Source: Streptomyces ambofaciens ATCC 23877 (GTDB lineage Bacteria > Actinomycetota > Actinomycetes > Streptomycetales > Streptomycetaceae). From it: DNA of 64,000 nucleotides. Position 1 is the stretch's first letter; the number at the start of each line of letters is the position of its first letter. The stretch is taken from positions 4,141,001 to 4,205,000 of the forward strand of contig NZ_CP012382.1 in the NCBI RefSeq assembly GCF_001267885.1, given 5' to 3'. A model generated the notes under the pieces. That model was not told the DNA's origin and ran no database searches. It was given only the letters and a program-made list of their open reading frames with translations. A program made the translations under genes and the position numbers. Below, one piece after another: positions 8,230 through 16,106 of the stretch.

Positions 8230-8925
8230 ATGACCGTCGGCGCACACGACGGAGCTCCCCGGCAGCGGCGCGACGCGCGGCGCAACCGGGAGCTTCTGCT
8301 GGGGGCGGCCCACGAGGTGTTCACCGAGCAGGGGCTGGACGCGCCCCTGGACGTGATCGCGCGCCGGGCCGGGGTCGGCAACGCGACGCTCTACCGCCAC
8401 TTCCCCACCCGCGCCGCGCTCGTGGACGCCGTGTTCCGGGACTCGCTGACGGACACGATGGACGCCGGTGAGCGGGCCAGGAAGGCGCCGGACGCGTGGG
8501 CGGGCCTCACCGCCTACCTGGAGGTCGTCTTCGCCACCCTGGCCGCCGACCGCGGCACCAACGACCTCATGACCACGCGTCTGCGGGGTGTCGACAGCCT
8601 GGAGGCCGTGCACGAGCACAACCGCCGGACCGTGGACGCGCTGCTGTCCCGCTGTGCCGACGAGGGCACCGTCCGCCCCGACGTCACCACCGAGGACGTG
8701 CTGTTCGCGCTCGCCGCTCTCGGCCGTGCCGTCCCCGCCCTGACCGCCGCGACGGCACCGGACGCCTGGCGCCGCCCCCTCGCCCTGCTCCTCGCCGGGC
8801 TGCGCCCCGCACCGGCCGCGCCGCCCCTGCCCGCGCCCGCGCTCACCGCCGCCGAACTCGGCGACGCCCTGCGGGAGCTGGGCCCGCACCGCACCCGAGG
8901 TGCCGACGGGGAGCCCGACGCGTGA
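8230..8925 (+). CDS. TetR-family regulator
   Basis: A 231-aa TetR-type repressor. The N-terminal helix-turn-helix (LLLGAAHEVFTEQG, then VIARRAGVGNATLYRHFPTR) is typical, and the C-terminal region would bind a ligand and dimerise. I chose the ATG at 8230 because AGGAG (8218-8222) is 7 nt upstream; a GTG at 8224 is also in frame. It is divergent from the P450 gene across paired palindromes and probably represses both genes. The Ala/Pro-rich C-terminus is longer than average. Confidence 0.92.
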   Translation: MTVGAHDGAPRQRRDARRNRELLLGAAHEVFTEQGLDAPLDVIARRAGVGNATLYRHFPTRAALVDAVFRDSLTDTMDAGERARKAPDAWAGLTAYLEVVFATLAADRGTNDLMTTRLRGVDSLEAVHEHNRRTVDALLSRCADEGTVRPDVTTEDVLFALAALGRAVPALTAATAPDAWRRPLALLLAGLRPAPAAPPLPAPALTAAELGDALRELGPHRTRGADGEPDA

Positions 8926-9002
8926 GGCGCCCGCGCCGACGCGCGGGAGGGCGGCGCGGGAGGGCCGGCCCCGCGGCGGAGCGGGCGCGGGGAACGGGGG
9001 CG

Positions 9003-9299
9003 TCAGCCCTGCGGGCCGACCCGGTGCCCGGACTCCGGGCCGCCGTCCCCGGCGTCGCTGGTGCCGCCGGTGTTCCTGGTGTCCCCGGTGTCCTCGTGCC
9101 GCACCGCCTCGCCCCGGACGACCCGGTGGCCCTCCCGGTCCCTCGCCGGCTCCCGCTCCTCGCCCTTCGTCTCCCGGGCCTCGGCCTTGAGGATGCGGGC
9201 CGACCTGCCCGCCGAGCGGCTCAGCTCGGGGAGCTTCCTGGCGGCGACGACGGCTATGACGACGATGAGGATGATCGCGAGCTCGCTCAGTCCGAACAC
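9003..9299 (-). CDS. TatA/E-like membrane protein
   Basis: A 98-aa protein starting FGLSELAIILIVVIAVVAARKLPELSRSAGRSARILKAE. The short N-terminal helix, hinge and amphipathic helix are those of TatA/TatE of the twin-arginine export system, followed by a long charged tail. The usual FGxKKLPEL hinge reads VAARKLPEL here, so the Phe-Gly pair is missing. Streptomycetes often carry extra TatA paralogs, and this is probably one rather than the main TatA. GTG at 9299 has GGGGAG upstream. Confidence 0.75.
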   Translation of the reverse strand: MFGLSELAIILIVVIAVVAARKLPELSRSAGRSARILKAEARETKGEEREPARDREGHRVVRGEAVRHEDTGDTRNTGGTSDAGDGGPESGHRVGPQG

Positions 9300-9456
9300 G
9301 GCACTCCCCTGGTGGACGTACGGTCGGGCCCGCGGCACGGGCCCCCACGGAATCTACGGCACGGCGGGCGGAGGTCAGAGGCCGAACTCGTGCGGCGGCA
9401 GGTCCCGCGCGAGGCAGGCCTCGCGCACCACGTCTCCCTCTTCCGCACGCCTCCCT

Positions 9457-10398
9457 CTACGCGTCTGCAAGAGCTGTCGGCCCGTCGGGTCGCCGGGTCC
9501 GCGGAACGGACGGCTCCCCGGTTCCGTGGCCGTACACGGCCTGGGAGCCGTACGCCGCACGGTGCTCGACCAGTTCCCGGACCCAGCCGTCGACCAGGGC
9601 GGTCCAGTCCCGCGACCCGGCCGGCCCGTCGTGCGGGACGGTGAACCGGCTGAGCGCGTCGTGGCCGTCGGAGCACGCGCCGCCGCGCTTGTCCGCCTCC
9701 AGCACCACCTCCAGGGCGCCGGGCACCGCGAGGAAGGTCAGCTCGATCTCCTCCACCTGGTCGGCGTAGCGCGGGGGCGCGGAGAGCTCGATCTCCTGGC
9801 GGAAGGGCAGCCGCTGCCCGGTGCCGCCGATGCGGCCGTGCTCCAGACCGGCGGAGCGCAGGCCGAAGCCGAGCCGCCCGAGGGCCTCCAGGACGGCCTC
9901 CTGGGCCGGCAGGGGCGTCACGGCCAGCGGGACCGCGCCGCCCGTGTCCGCGGTGCCGGCGACCGCCAGCTCGGTGCGGACGCCGAGCGCGATGCCCGGC
10001 GGCCGGCCGTACGGCTCGGTGACCGGCGTCTCCCAGGGCAGCGGCAGCGAGAAGGGCACGCTGCGCCGCTCTCCCGAGGCCAGCCGGAAGGGCCCGCCGA
10101 GGCGGCGCCGCTCGAAGACGACCACCTCCTCGCGGCCCCCGCCCTCCTCCCCGTCCCCGCCCTCGCGCCGGACCCCGTCTCCGCGCCCACGCCGGTCCCC
10201 GTCCCCGGTGTGCCCGGCCGCCGCCACGTGGGCCACCAGTTCCAGCACGACGTGCTCCACGTCGTGGCCGGCGGTGCCGCCGACGAGGTCGACCCGGCCC
10301 GACAGGACGCCCCCCGGCCGGGCGGCGCCCGGGTCGAGGACCGTGTCGACCGTGGGGCCGTCCACGCCGAGGGGACCGGGCAGCGGCTTGAACACCAT
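9457..10398 (-). CDS. spo0M: Spo0M-family sporulation control protein
   Basis: A 313-aa protein of the arrestin-like Spo0M family. The N-terminus (MVFKPLPGPLGVDGPTVDTVLDPGAARPGGVLSGRVDLVGG) and the middle part (VPFSLPLPWETPVTEPYGRPPGIALGVRTELAVAGTADTG) match the family, which is linked to sporulation control in Bacillus and is widespread in Streptomyces. A Gly/Arg/Glu-rich insert (about 70-95) interrupts the N-terminal domain. The ATG at 10398 is used, with AAGGAG 11 nt upstream; a GTG at 10410 is also possible but overlaps that ribosome-binding site. Confidence 0.85.
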   Translation of the reverse strand: MVFKPLPGPLGVDGPTVDTVLDPGAARPGGVLSGRVDLVGGTAGHDVEHVVLELVAHVAAAGHTGDGDRRGRGDGVRREGGDGEEGGGREEVVVFERRRLGGPFRLASGERRSVPFSLPLPWETPVTEPYGRPPGIALGVRTELAVAGTADTGGAVPLAVTPLPAQEAVLEALGRLGFGLRSAGLEHGRIGGTGQRLPFRQEIELSAPPRYADQVEEIELTFLAVPGALEVVLEADKRGGACSDGHDALSRFTVPHDGPAGSRDWTALVDGWVRELVEHRAAYGSQAVYGHGTGEPSVPRTRRPDGPTALADA

Positions 10399-10683
10399 CG
10401 AGGCGTGCACTCCTTCACGTCGGTGCGAGGGACTTCCGTGCGGGGAACATCCGGAGGCGTCCGACTGTTCTCTACAGGCGAGTAGAAGCCTAGGGGTCCG
10501 AGGACTCCCTGTCGTTTTGCTCGTCCTTTACCATGAGGGGGAACCCTCGGGCGACCGGCTGGTACCGGCGCCCACCGAGCTGTCAAAGGAGTCCCGTTCC
10601 GTAATGGAGCCTCCCAGTACCGGCCGTGCCACGGCCGGCCCGCAGTCCCCCCGGTACACGCGTGAGGGAAGCGGGGTGGCACG
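10399..10683 (+). other. Gene-free leader upstream of CNNM operon
   Basis: About 285 bp between Spo0M (minus) and the CNNM/CBS operon (plus). It should hold divergent promoters and a long leader. Possible structure includes a GAGGG/CCCTC hairpin with GGAA loop (10535-10548), and GGACTCC (near 10503) that could pair with GGAGTCC (near 10587) or with GGGGTCC just upstream. I match this to no known riboswitch. Confidence 0.4.
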
Positions 10684-12024
10684 GTGACCGAGGTCCTGCT
10701 GCTCCTGCTGGCCCTCCTGCTCACCCTGGCCTGCGCCGTCTTCGTCGCCGCCGAGTTCTCCCTGACCACCGTCGAGCGCGGTGACCTGGAGCGTGCCGCG
10801 GAGTCGGGCGAGCGCGGTGCCGACGGCGCCCTGAAGGCCGTCCGGTCCCTGACCCTCCAGCTCTCCGGCGCCCAGCTCGGCATCACCGTGACCTCCCTGG
10901 TCATCGGCATGCTGGCCGAACCGTCGATCGCCGTGCTGCTGCGCGGCCCCCTGACGGCGATCGGCCTGGGCGGCGCCGCCTCGACGGTGGCGACCGTGCT
11001 CGGCGTGGTCCTGTCCACCGTCGTCCTGATGGTCGTCGGCGAGCTGGTCCCGAAGAACTGGGCGATCTCCCGCCCGCTGGCCGTCTCGAAGGTCGTCGCG
11101 GGTCCGCAGCGCGGCTTCACCACCGCGTTCGGCCCCTTCATCCGGCACCTGAACAACACGGCGAACCGCTTCGTACGCCGCTTCGGCCTGGAACCGGCCG
11201 AGGAACTGGCGTCCGCCCGCAGCCCCGAGGAACTGGTCGCCCTCGCCCAGCACTCGGCCGCCGAGGGCGCCCTGGAGGCGGACTCCGCCGAGCTCTTCGT
11301 GCGCACCCTGCACCTGGGCGAGCTGACCGCGGAGAACGTCATGACACCGCGCGTCGACGTCAAGGCGCTGGAGGCCCACGCCACCGCCGCCGACGCCGCG
11401 AACCTCTCGCACGCCACCGGCCTGTCCCGCTTCCCGGTCTACCGGGACAGCCTCGACGAGGTCATCGGCACCGTGCACATCCGCGACGTGCTGGCCCTGG
11501 AGCCGGACCGGCGCGCGTCCACCCCCGTCACCGAGCTGGCCACCGCGCCGCTCCTGGTGCCGGACAGCCTGCCCGCCGACCGCCTCCTGGAGCGCATGCG
11601 CTCCACCCGCACCATGGCCGTCGTCATCGACGAGTACGGCGGCACGGCCGGCGTGGCGACCGTCGAGGACATCGTGGAGGAGGTCGTGGGCGAGGTCCGC
11701 GACGAGCACGACCCGGTCGAGATACCGGACCTGCTGCCCGCCCCCGCCGAGTCGGACGGCCGCGCGGCCTGGGAGGCCGACGGTTCGCTCCGCCTGGACC
11801 GGCTCGCCCGGATCGGCCTGGCCGCACCGGACGGACCGTACGAGACCCTGGCCGGCCTGGTCGCCACCCATCTGGCGCGGATCCCGGCCAAGGGCGACGT
11901 CATCAACCTCGACGGCTGGTGCCTGCACGTCCTGGACGTCGACCACCACCGCGCCGACCGCCTCCGGGTCACCGCACCCGCGCCGGTCCCGTCGGCCGAC
12001 CGTGAGCCGGAGGTGGCCCGATGA
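10684..12024 (+). CDS. CNNM/CorC family protein with CBS pair (long)
   Basis: A 446-aa HlyC/CorC-type membrane protein. The DUF21 (CNNM) region spans residues 1-190 with about four membrane segments (LLLLLALLLTLACAVFVAAEF; AQLGITVTSLVIGMLAEP; VATVLGVVLSTVVLMVVGELVPKNWA), then two CBS domains (about 210-335; NVMTPRVDVKAL, TMAVVIDEYGGTAGVATVED) and a C-terminal CorC_HlyC domain. The family is linked to Mg2+/Co2+ transport or resistance. GTG start at 10684. Its stop overlaps the next gene's start (ATGA at 12021), so the two are translationally coupled and may form a heterodimer. Confidence 0.9.
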   Translation: MTEVLLLLLALLLTLACAVFVAAEFSLTTVERGDLERAAESGERGADGALKAVRSLTLQLSGAQLGITVTSLVIGMLAEPSIAVLLRGPLTAIGLGGAASTVATVLGVVLSTVVLMVVGELVPKNWAISRPLAVSKVVAGPQRGFTTAFGPFIRHLNNTANRFVRRFGLEPAEELASARSPEELVALAQHSAAEGALEADSAELFVRTLHLGELTAENVMTPRVDVKALEAHATAADAANLSHATGLSRFPVYRDSLDEVIGTVHIRDVLALEPDRRASTPVTELATAPLLVPDSLPADRLLERMRSTRTMAVVIDEYGGTAGVATVEDIVEEVVGEVRDEHDPVEIPDLLPAPAESDGRAAWEADGSLRLDRLARIGLAAPDGPYETLAGLVATHLARIPAKGDVINLDGWCLHVLDVDHHRADRLRVTAPAPVPSADREPEVAR

Positions 12025-13043
12025 CCGCCGTGCAGCTCCTCATCGGCGCCCTGACGCTGCTGACCAACGCGTTCTTCGTCGGCGCCGAGTTCGCCATGAT
12101 CTCCGTACGCCGCAGCCAGATCGAGCCGCGCGCGAAGACGGGCGACAAACGCGCCCGGATGACCCTGTGGGGCCTGGAGCACATCTCCGCGATGATGGCC
12201 ACGGCCCAGCTGGGCATCACCGTCTCCTCGCTGGTGCTCGGCGCGGTCGCGGAACCGGCCATCGCGCACCTGATGGAGCCGGTGTTCGAGGCGGTCCACA
12301 TGCCGCACGCGCTGGTCCACCCGATCGCCTTCGCGATCGCGCTGGCCCTGGCGACGTACCTGCACATGCTGATCGGCGAGATGATCCCGAAGAACATCGC
12401 GCTGGCCGCCCCGGCGACCACCGCGCTGATCCTCGGCCCGCCGCTGGTCGCCCTGACCCGGGCGCTGAAGCCGTTCGTCTTCGGCATCAACGCCTTCGCC
12501 AACACCCTGCTCAAGCTGCTCAGGGTGGAGCCGAAGGACGAGGTCGAGGCCGTCTTCACCGACGACCAGCTCGCCCGCATGGTGGTGGACGCCAGCGAGG
12601 CCGGGCTGCTCAGCCCGGCCGACGGCGAGCGGCTGCGCGACGCGCTGGAGCTGGGCACCCGCCCGGTCGGCGAGATCCTGGTCCCGGCGCAGAAGATGCG
12701 CACGGTCGGCCACACGGTCACCCCGGCCGAGCTGGAGCGCCTGGCCGCCGAGGCGGGTTTCTCCCGCTTCCCGGTCACCGGTCCGGGCAACGCCGTCCTC
12801 GGCTACCTGCACATCAAGGACACGCTGGGCCTCACCGACCGGGACGCCCCCTTCCCCCGAGCGGCGCTGCACCGCGTCACGCGGGTCCGCATCGACACCC
12901 CGCTGGACGACACCCTCACCGCCCTGCGCGCCGAGGACAGCCACCTGGCCGCGGTCACCGGCGAGACGGGCGCTGTCCTGGGCTTCGTGACGATGGAGGA
13001 TGTCCTGACCGAGCTGGTGGGACCGGCCGCGGTCACGTCGTGA
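12021..13043 (+). CDS. CNNM/CBS family protein (short)
   Basis: A 340-aa paralog of the preceding gene with the DUF21 membrane region (residues 1-190; VPKN-type motif GEMIPKNIAL) and a CBS pair, but no C-terminal CorC_HlyC domain. Long and short CNNM proteins in tandem are common in actinobacteria. It overlaps the upstream gene by four bases and ends before a strong terminator, so the operon is bicistronic. Confidence 0.9.
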   Translation: MTAVQLLIGALTLLTNAFFVGAEFAMISVRRSQIEPRAKTGDKRARMTLWGLEHISAMMATAQLGITVSSLVLGAVAEPAIAHLMEPVFEAVHMPHALVHPIAFAIALALATYLHMLIGEMIPKNIALAAPATTALILGPPLVALTRALKPFVFGINAFANTLLKLLRVEPKDEVEAVFTDDQLARMVVDASEAGLLSPADGERLRDALELGTRPVGEILVPAQKMRTVGHTVTPAELERLAAEAGFSRFPVTGPGNAVLGYLHIKDTLGLTDRDAPFPRAALHRVTRVRIDTPLDDTLTALRAEDSHLAAVTGETGAVLGFVTMEDVLTELVGPAAVTS

Positions 13044-13064
13044 CCTGACCCGTGCTCAGGAGTC

Positions 13065-13094
13065 GCGGGCGCCCGGGAACCCCCGGGCGCCCGC
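13065..13094 (+). terminator. Terminator of CNNM operon
   Basis: A 13-bp perfect GC stem (13065-13077 pairing with 13082-13094) with an AACC loop, 22 bp after the stop codon. There is no U-tract, as is usual in Streptomyces. Confidence 0.75.
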
Positions 13095-13132
13095 GGCCGT
13101 CTCCCCCGGTGACACCGCTGGGGGAGGCGCTC

Positions 13133-13645
13133 ATGGCCATGGTCGGCCTGTTCTGGATCACCGAGGACTGCGTGTACGTGGGCGCCGAGCCCACCGGCAC
13201 CGCGCCGGGCGTGCGGCTGACCAAGGACGGGGTCGAGATCCTGGGGCTCGGCCAGGGCGGCCGCGGCCGGCGCTGGGACGAGATCCGGGAGATCGACGTA
13301 CGGGACGTCGCCGTGCGGTCCGCCGCGCGGCGCCTGCTGTCCATGGCGTTCGACTCCGCCCTCGTGCTGATCAGCGGCGACGGCGAGCAGCCGCCGGCCT
13401 TCACCGTACGGGTGGTGACCGAGACCGACGGCACGATCGAGGCGAGCGCCCTGGCCGCCGTCCCCGGCGGCATCCACACCCCGGACGAGTACGCCCTCTC
13501 CCGCGCCCTGCTGACCCGGCTCGTCGACGGCGACACCCTCGTGGACGACCTCCTCACCTGGTGCCGGGACCGGTTCGGCGAGCCCGCCCCGGCCGGCGAC
13601 GAGCGCCTGGCACTGCTCCGCCGCTGGACGGCGTCGCCCGCCTGA
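13133..13645 (+). CDS. Hypothetical cytoplasmic protein, PH-like fold
   Basis: A 170-aa soluble protein of unknown function. It begins MAMVGLFWITEDCVYVGAEP and has alternating beta strands (RLTKDGVEILGLG, WDEIREIDVRD, SALVLISGDG, FTVRVVTETDG) that look like a pleckstrin-homology-type barrel, then an alpha-helical C-terminus. ATG at 13133 has GGGGAGG 5 nt upstream. It stands alone between the CNNM terminator and a MerR-type gene. The fold suggestion is weak. Confidence 0.6.
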   Translation: MAMVGLFWITEDCVYVGAEPTGTAPGVRLTKDGVEILGLGQGGRGRRWDEIREIDVRDVAVRSAARRLLSMAFDSALVLISGDGEQPPAFTVRVVTETDGTIEASALAAVPGGIHTPDEYALSRALLTRLVDGDTLVDDLLTWCRDRFGEPAPAGDERLALLRRWTASPA

Positions 13646-13783
13646 CCCGTTCCCGGACCGACGTGCCCCCCCGGATGTACGTTCGCCGCGACAGCTTTCC
13701 GGCAGGCGCGACTAGAGTTCAGGTGTGGGGGGACCGGTCCCCCGTGGCGGCCCGTGTCCGATGCGGTCCGCGGAAAGGCATGC

Positions 13784-14137
13784 ATGACCCCGGAGAGCAG
13801 GCTGAGCGCCGCAGGTCGGCCGCAGGCCGCCGACCGGCTCGACGACGACCAGTACCCGGCGTACACGATGGGCCGGGCGGCCGAGCTGATCGGCGCCACG
13901 CCCGGTTTCCTCCGCGCTCTGGGTGAGGCGGGTCTCGTCAGTCCGACACGTTCGCAGGGCGGGCACCGCCGTTACTCGCGCCGGCAACTGCGCCGCGCGG
14001 CGCGCGCCCGTGAACTGGTCGATCAGGGAACGCCCATCGAGGCCGCCTGCCGCATCGTCCGCCTGGAGGACGACCTGGAGGTGGCGCTGCGCATGAACGA
14101 GGAGCTCCGCCGCGAGGCCGGACGGCGCGACGAGTGA
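13784..14137 (+). CDS. MerR-family DNA-binding protein
   Basis: A 117-aa MerR-type protein. AYTMGRAAELIGATPGFLRALGEAGLV...GGHRRYSRRQLRRAARARELVDQG is the winged-helix domain, followed by a short helical tail (ACRIVRLEDDLEVALRMNEEL). There is no effector domain and no cysteine cluster, so it is probably a small constitutive regulator. The ATG at 13784 is preceded by AAAGG 5 nt upstream. It lies 226 bp upstream of a cold-shock gene on the same strand, but that gene has its own promoter. Confidence 0.85.
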   Translation: MTPESRLSAAGRPQAADRLDDDQYPAYTMGRAAELIGATPGFLRALGEAGLVSPTRSQGGHRRYSRRQLRRAARARELVDQGTPIEAACRIVRLEDDLEVALRMNEELRREAGRRDE

Positions 14138-14240
14138 AAAACTGACCCCGGTGAAACAGATATTCGGCGGACGCCGGAAAAACATTCCGTGTCGAAATCT
14201 CCCGGCGTTTCATTTCCAGTGGCGGCGATTCATTTCGTGC

Positions 14241-14339
14241 TAGGCTGGACATCAGTTGCAGTTGTGGTTGCCATTTGTGTTACCGGTTTTCCGGGCAGGT
14301 GATCGCCGCAGCGATGTGAAGGCCCGCAAAGTGCGGGCC
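14241..14339 (+). promoter_or_regulatory. csp promoter and conserved 5' leader
   Basis: A -10-like TAGGCT (14241-14246) is followed 8 nt later by the 18-mer GTTGCAGTTGTGGTTGCC (14255-14272), then GGTTTTCCGG, GGTGATC and a hairpin GGCCCGC/GCGGGCC (14321-14339) just before the ribosome-binding site. The same 18-mer at the same distance from a TAGTGT precedes the second csp gene near 28 kb. Transcription probably starts at or just before the 18-mer, giving a leader of about 110 nt. Confidence 0.6.
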
Positions 14340-14363
14340 TCAACACTGCCTAGGAGTAAAAAC

Positions 14364-14567
14364 ATGGCTTCCGGTACCGTGAAGTGGTTCAACGCCGAAA
14401 AGGGCTTCGGTTTCATCGCGCAGGACGGCGGCGGCGCCGACGTCTTCGCCCACTACTCGAACATCGCCACCCAGGGCTTCCGTGAGCTCCAGGAGGGCCA
14501 GCGCGTCAACTTCGACGTCACGCAGGGCCAGAAGGGCCCGCAGGCGGAGAACATCGTTCCCGCGTAA
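14364..14567 (+). CDS. CspA-type cold-shock protein (copy 1)
   Basis: A 67-aa cold-shock domain protein beginning [21 protein letters not shown]1 (KGFGFI) and RNP2-like (VFAHYS) motifs are present. It binds single-stranded RNA/DNA as a chaperone. ATG at 14364 has AGGAG upstream. A second copy at 27.7 kb differs at only a handful of positions. The long structured leader suggests post-transcriptional cold control. Confidence 0.95.
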   Translation: MASGTVKWFNAEKGFGFIAQDGGGADVFAHYSNIATQGFRELQEGQRVNFDVTQGQKGPQAENIVPA

Positions 14568-14590
14568 CGCGCGCGCAGTACGCATCACGA

Positions 14591-14624
14591 AGCAGGGCCC
14601 GCACCGGTCGGTGCGGGCCCTGCT
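14591..14624. terminator. Bidirectional terminator after csp
   Basis: A 15-bp perfect stem (14591-14605 with 14610-14624, loop GGTC) between the csp gene and the convergent membrane-protein gene. Confidence 0.8.
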
Positions 14625-14652
14625 CCGTATGCCGTGTCGGTCGTGGCCCCGC

Positions 14653-15993
14653 TCACCAGCCGGTGGCCACCAGATGGTTCAGGAGCAGGGCCAGGACGGC
14701 CTGTGCCGCGAGCCAGGCCCTCGGCCGGGTGAGGAACGCGCCGGCCGGCAGCAGCCACAGGGCGAAGGGCAGCCAGATGCGTTCCGTCTCCGCCTTGCTC
14801 ATGCCGGACAGATCGGCGATCAGCAGGGCGAGCAGCCCGGCGGCCACCAGGAACGCCAGGCGCGGCTCCTCGGCGACCGCACCCGCGCCGCGCCGCCGGA
14901 CCAGCGGGCCCGCGGCGCGCCGCAGGCCCGCCACCGTCGCCAGACCCGTGATGAGCACCGTGCAGGCGAGGTTCGCCCACACCCAGTAGCCGTACGGGCG
15001 GACCCCGGCCGCGCCCTCGTAGTACCGCTCGACCAGCAGGCGGTACGCCTCCCACCAGTCGAACCCGGCCACGGTGAACGCCAGCGGCACCACCGCCGCC
15101 CCCGCCAGTAGGGGTACGAACAGCACGGGACGCTCCCGCACCCCGCGCCGGCCGAGCCACAGCACCGCCGCCCCGATCACCGCGAAGAGCGTCAGCCCGT
15201 ACGAGAGGTAGCAGGTCAGACCGAACAGCAGTCCCGAGCCCGCCGCCCACCACGGCGAGCGGCCGGTGACCGCGAGCGCCAGCAGCGCCACGGCCCACGC
15301 GGCGACCGCCGCGAAGTACCCGTCGGCCGACGTGCCCGTCCACACCGCGGCCGGCGCCAGCACGAGGAACGGCGCCGCCCGCCGGGCGGGCCGCTCGCCG
15401 GCCAGCGCCCGCACCGCCACCAGCACCGCCACGCACCCCGTCGCGCCGACCGTGATGCACCAGGCTCCGGCCCAGCCCCCGCCGCCCAGCCCGATCCGGT
15501 CGAGCAGCACGAAGGTGAGCGTGGCTCCCGGCGGGTGGCCGGCGACATGGGCGGGCCAGTTGTCGGGGGACCGCAGCAGGATGTGCCCGGTGAAGTCGCG
15601 CAGGGTCGCCGGGACGTCGTGCCAGCGGTCGATGACCGTGAGGTACTCCTGGCCGGTGGTGAGCCGGCCGGCGACGCCCCGGTGCCACCCGTCGACCAGG
15701 GCCAGCGACCAGGTCCAGGCCATCGCGGTGCCCCAGGCGGCGGCGAGCAGCGCGCGCCACGGCAGACGGCCGGCGAGTGCCGGTCCGTACGCCACGGCCG
15801 CCGTCGCCACCAGGACGGCCGCCGGGGTGCCGGGGCCCACGTGCGGGTCCCAGCGGCCGAGCAGCGGGGGCCAGCCGACGATCAGGGTGTCGTAGGTGTA
15901 CACGGTGCGGCCGACCAGGACGGCGGCCGCGACCAGCAGCACGGCGGCCGCGGCGGCGCAGAGGTCGAGGGTCAGGGAGCGCGGGCGGGTCAC
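14653..15993 (-). CDS. Polytopic membrane protein, GT-C-like
   Basis: A protein of about 446 aa with roughly ten membrane helices. Conserved-looking loops are HVAGHPPGATLTFVLLDRIGL, DWWEAYRLLVERYYEG and the C-terminal LSGMSKAETERIWLPF, which resembles polyprenyl-phosphate-dependent (GT-C) glycosyltransferase-like proteins of actinobacteria. The substrate is unknown. The GTG at 15993 is a moderate choice since the ribosome-binding site is weak; a GTG at 16035 is also in frame. It is divergent from the molybdoenzyme gene. Confidence 0.7.
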   Translation of the reverse strand: MTRPRSLTLDLCAAAAAVLLVAAAVLVGRTVYTYDTLIVGWPPLLGRWDPHVGPGTPAAVLVATAAVAYGPALAGRLPWRALLAAAWGTAMAWTWSLALVDGWHRGVAGRLTTGQEYLTVIDRWHDVPATLRDFTGHILLRSPDNWPAHVAGHPPGATLTFVLLDRIGLGGGGWAGAWCITVGATGCVAVLVAVRALAGERPARRAAPFLVLAPAAVWTGTSADGYFAAVAAWAVALLALAVTGRSPWWAAGSGLLFGLTCYLSYGLTLFAVIGAAVLWLGRRGVRERPVLFVPLLAGAAVVPLAFTVAGFDWWEAYRLLVERYYEGAAGVRPYGYWVWANLACTVLITGLATVAGLRRAAGPLVRRRGAGAVAEEPRLAFLVAAGLLALLIADLSGMSKAETERIWLPFALWLLPAGAFLTRPRAWLAAQAVLALLLNHLVATGW

Positions 15994-16106
15994 CTCGGCA
16001 CCGTAGGACGCGCGACCGGCCCGGGGACGGCGCACACGGCGGACGTCAGCGTTTCGTCATGGGTCGCGGACCGCTCCCGGGGCCGGTCGCGGCCTACCGT
16101 CGGGAC

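Noticed and set aside
10399..10683. Known riboswitch (M-box, ydaO or yybP-ykoY)
   Set aside because: I could not find the conserved core bases of any of these.
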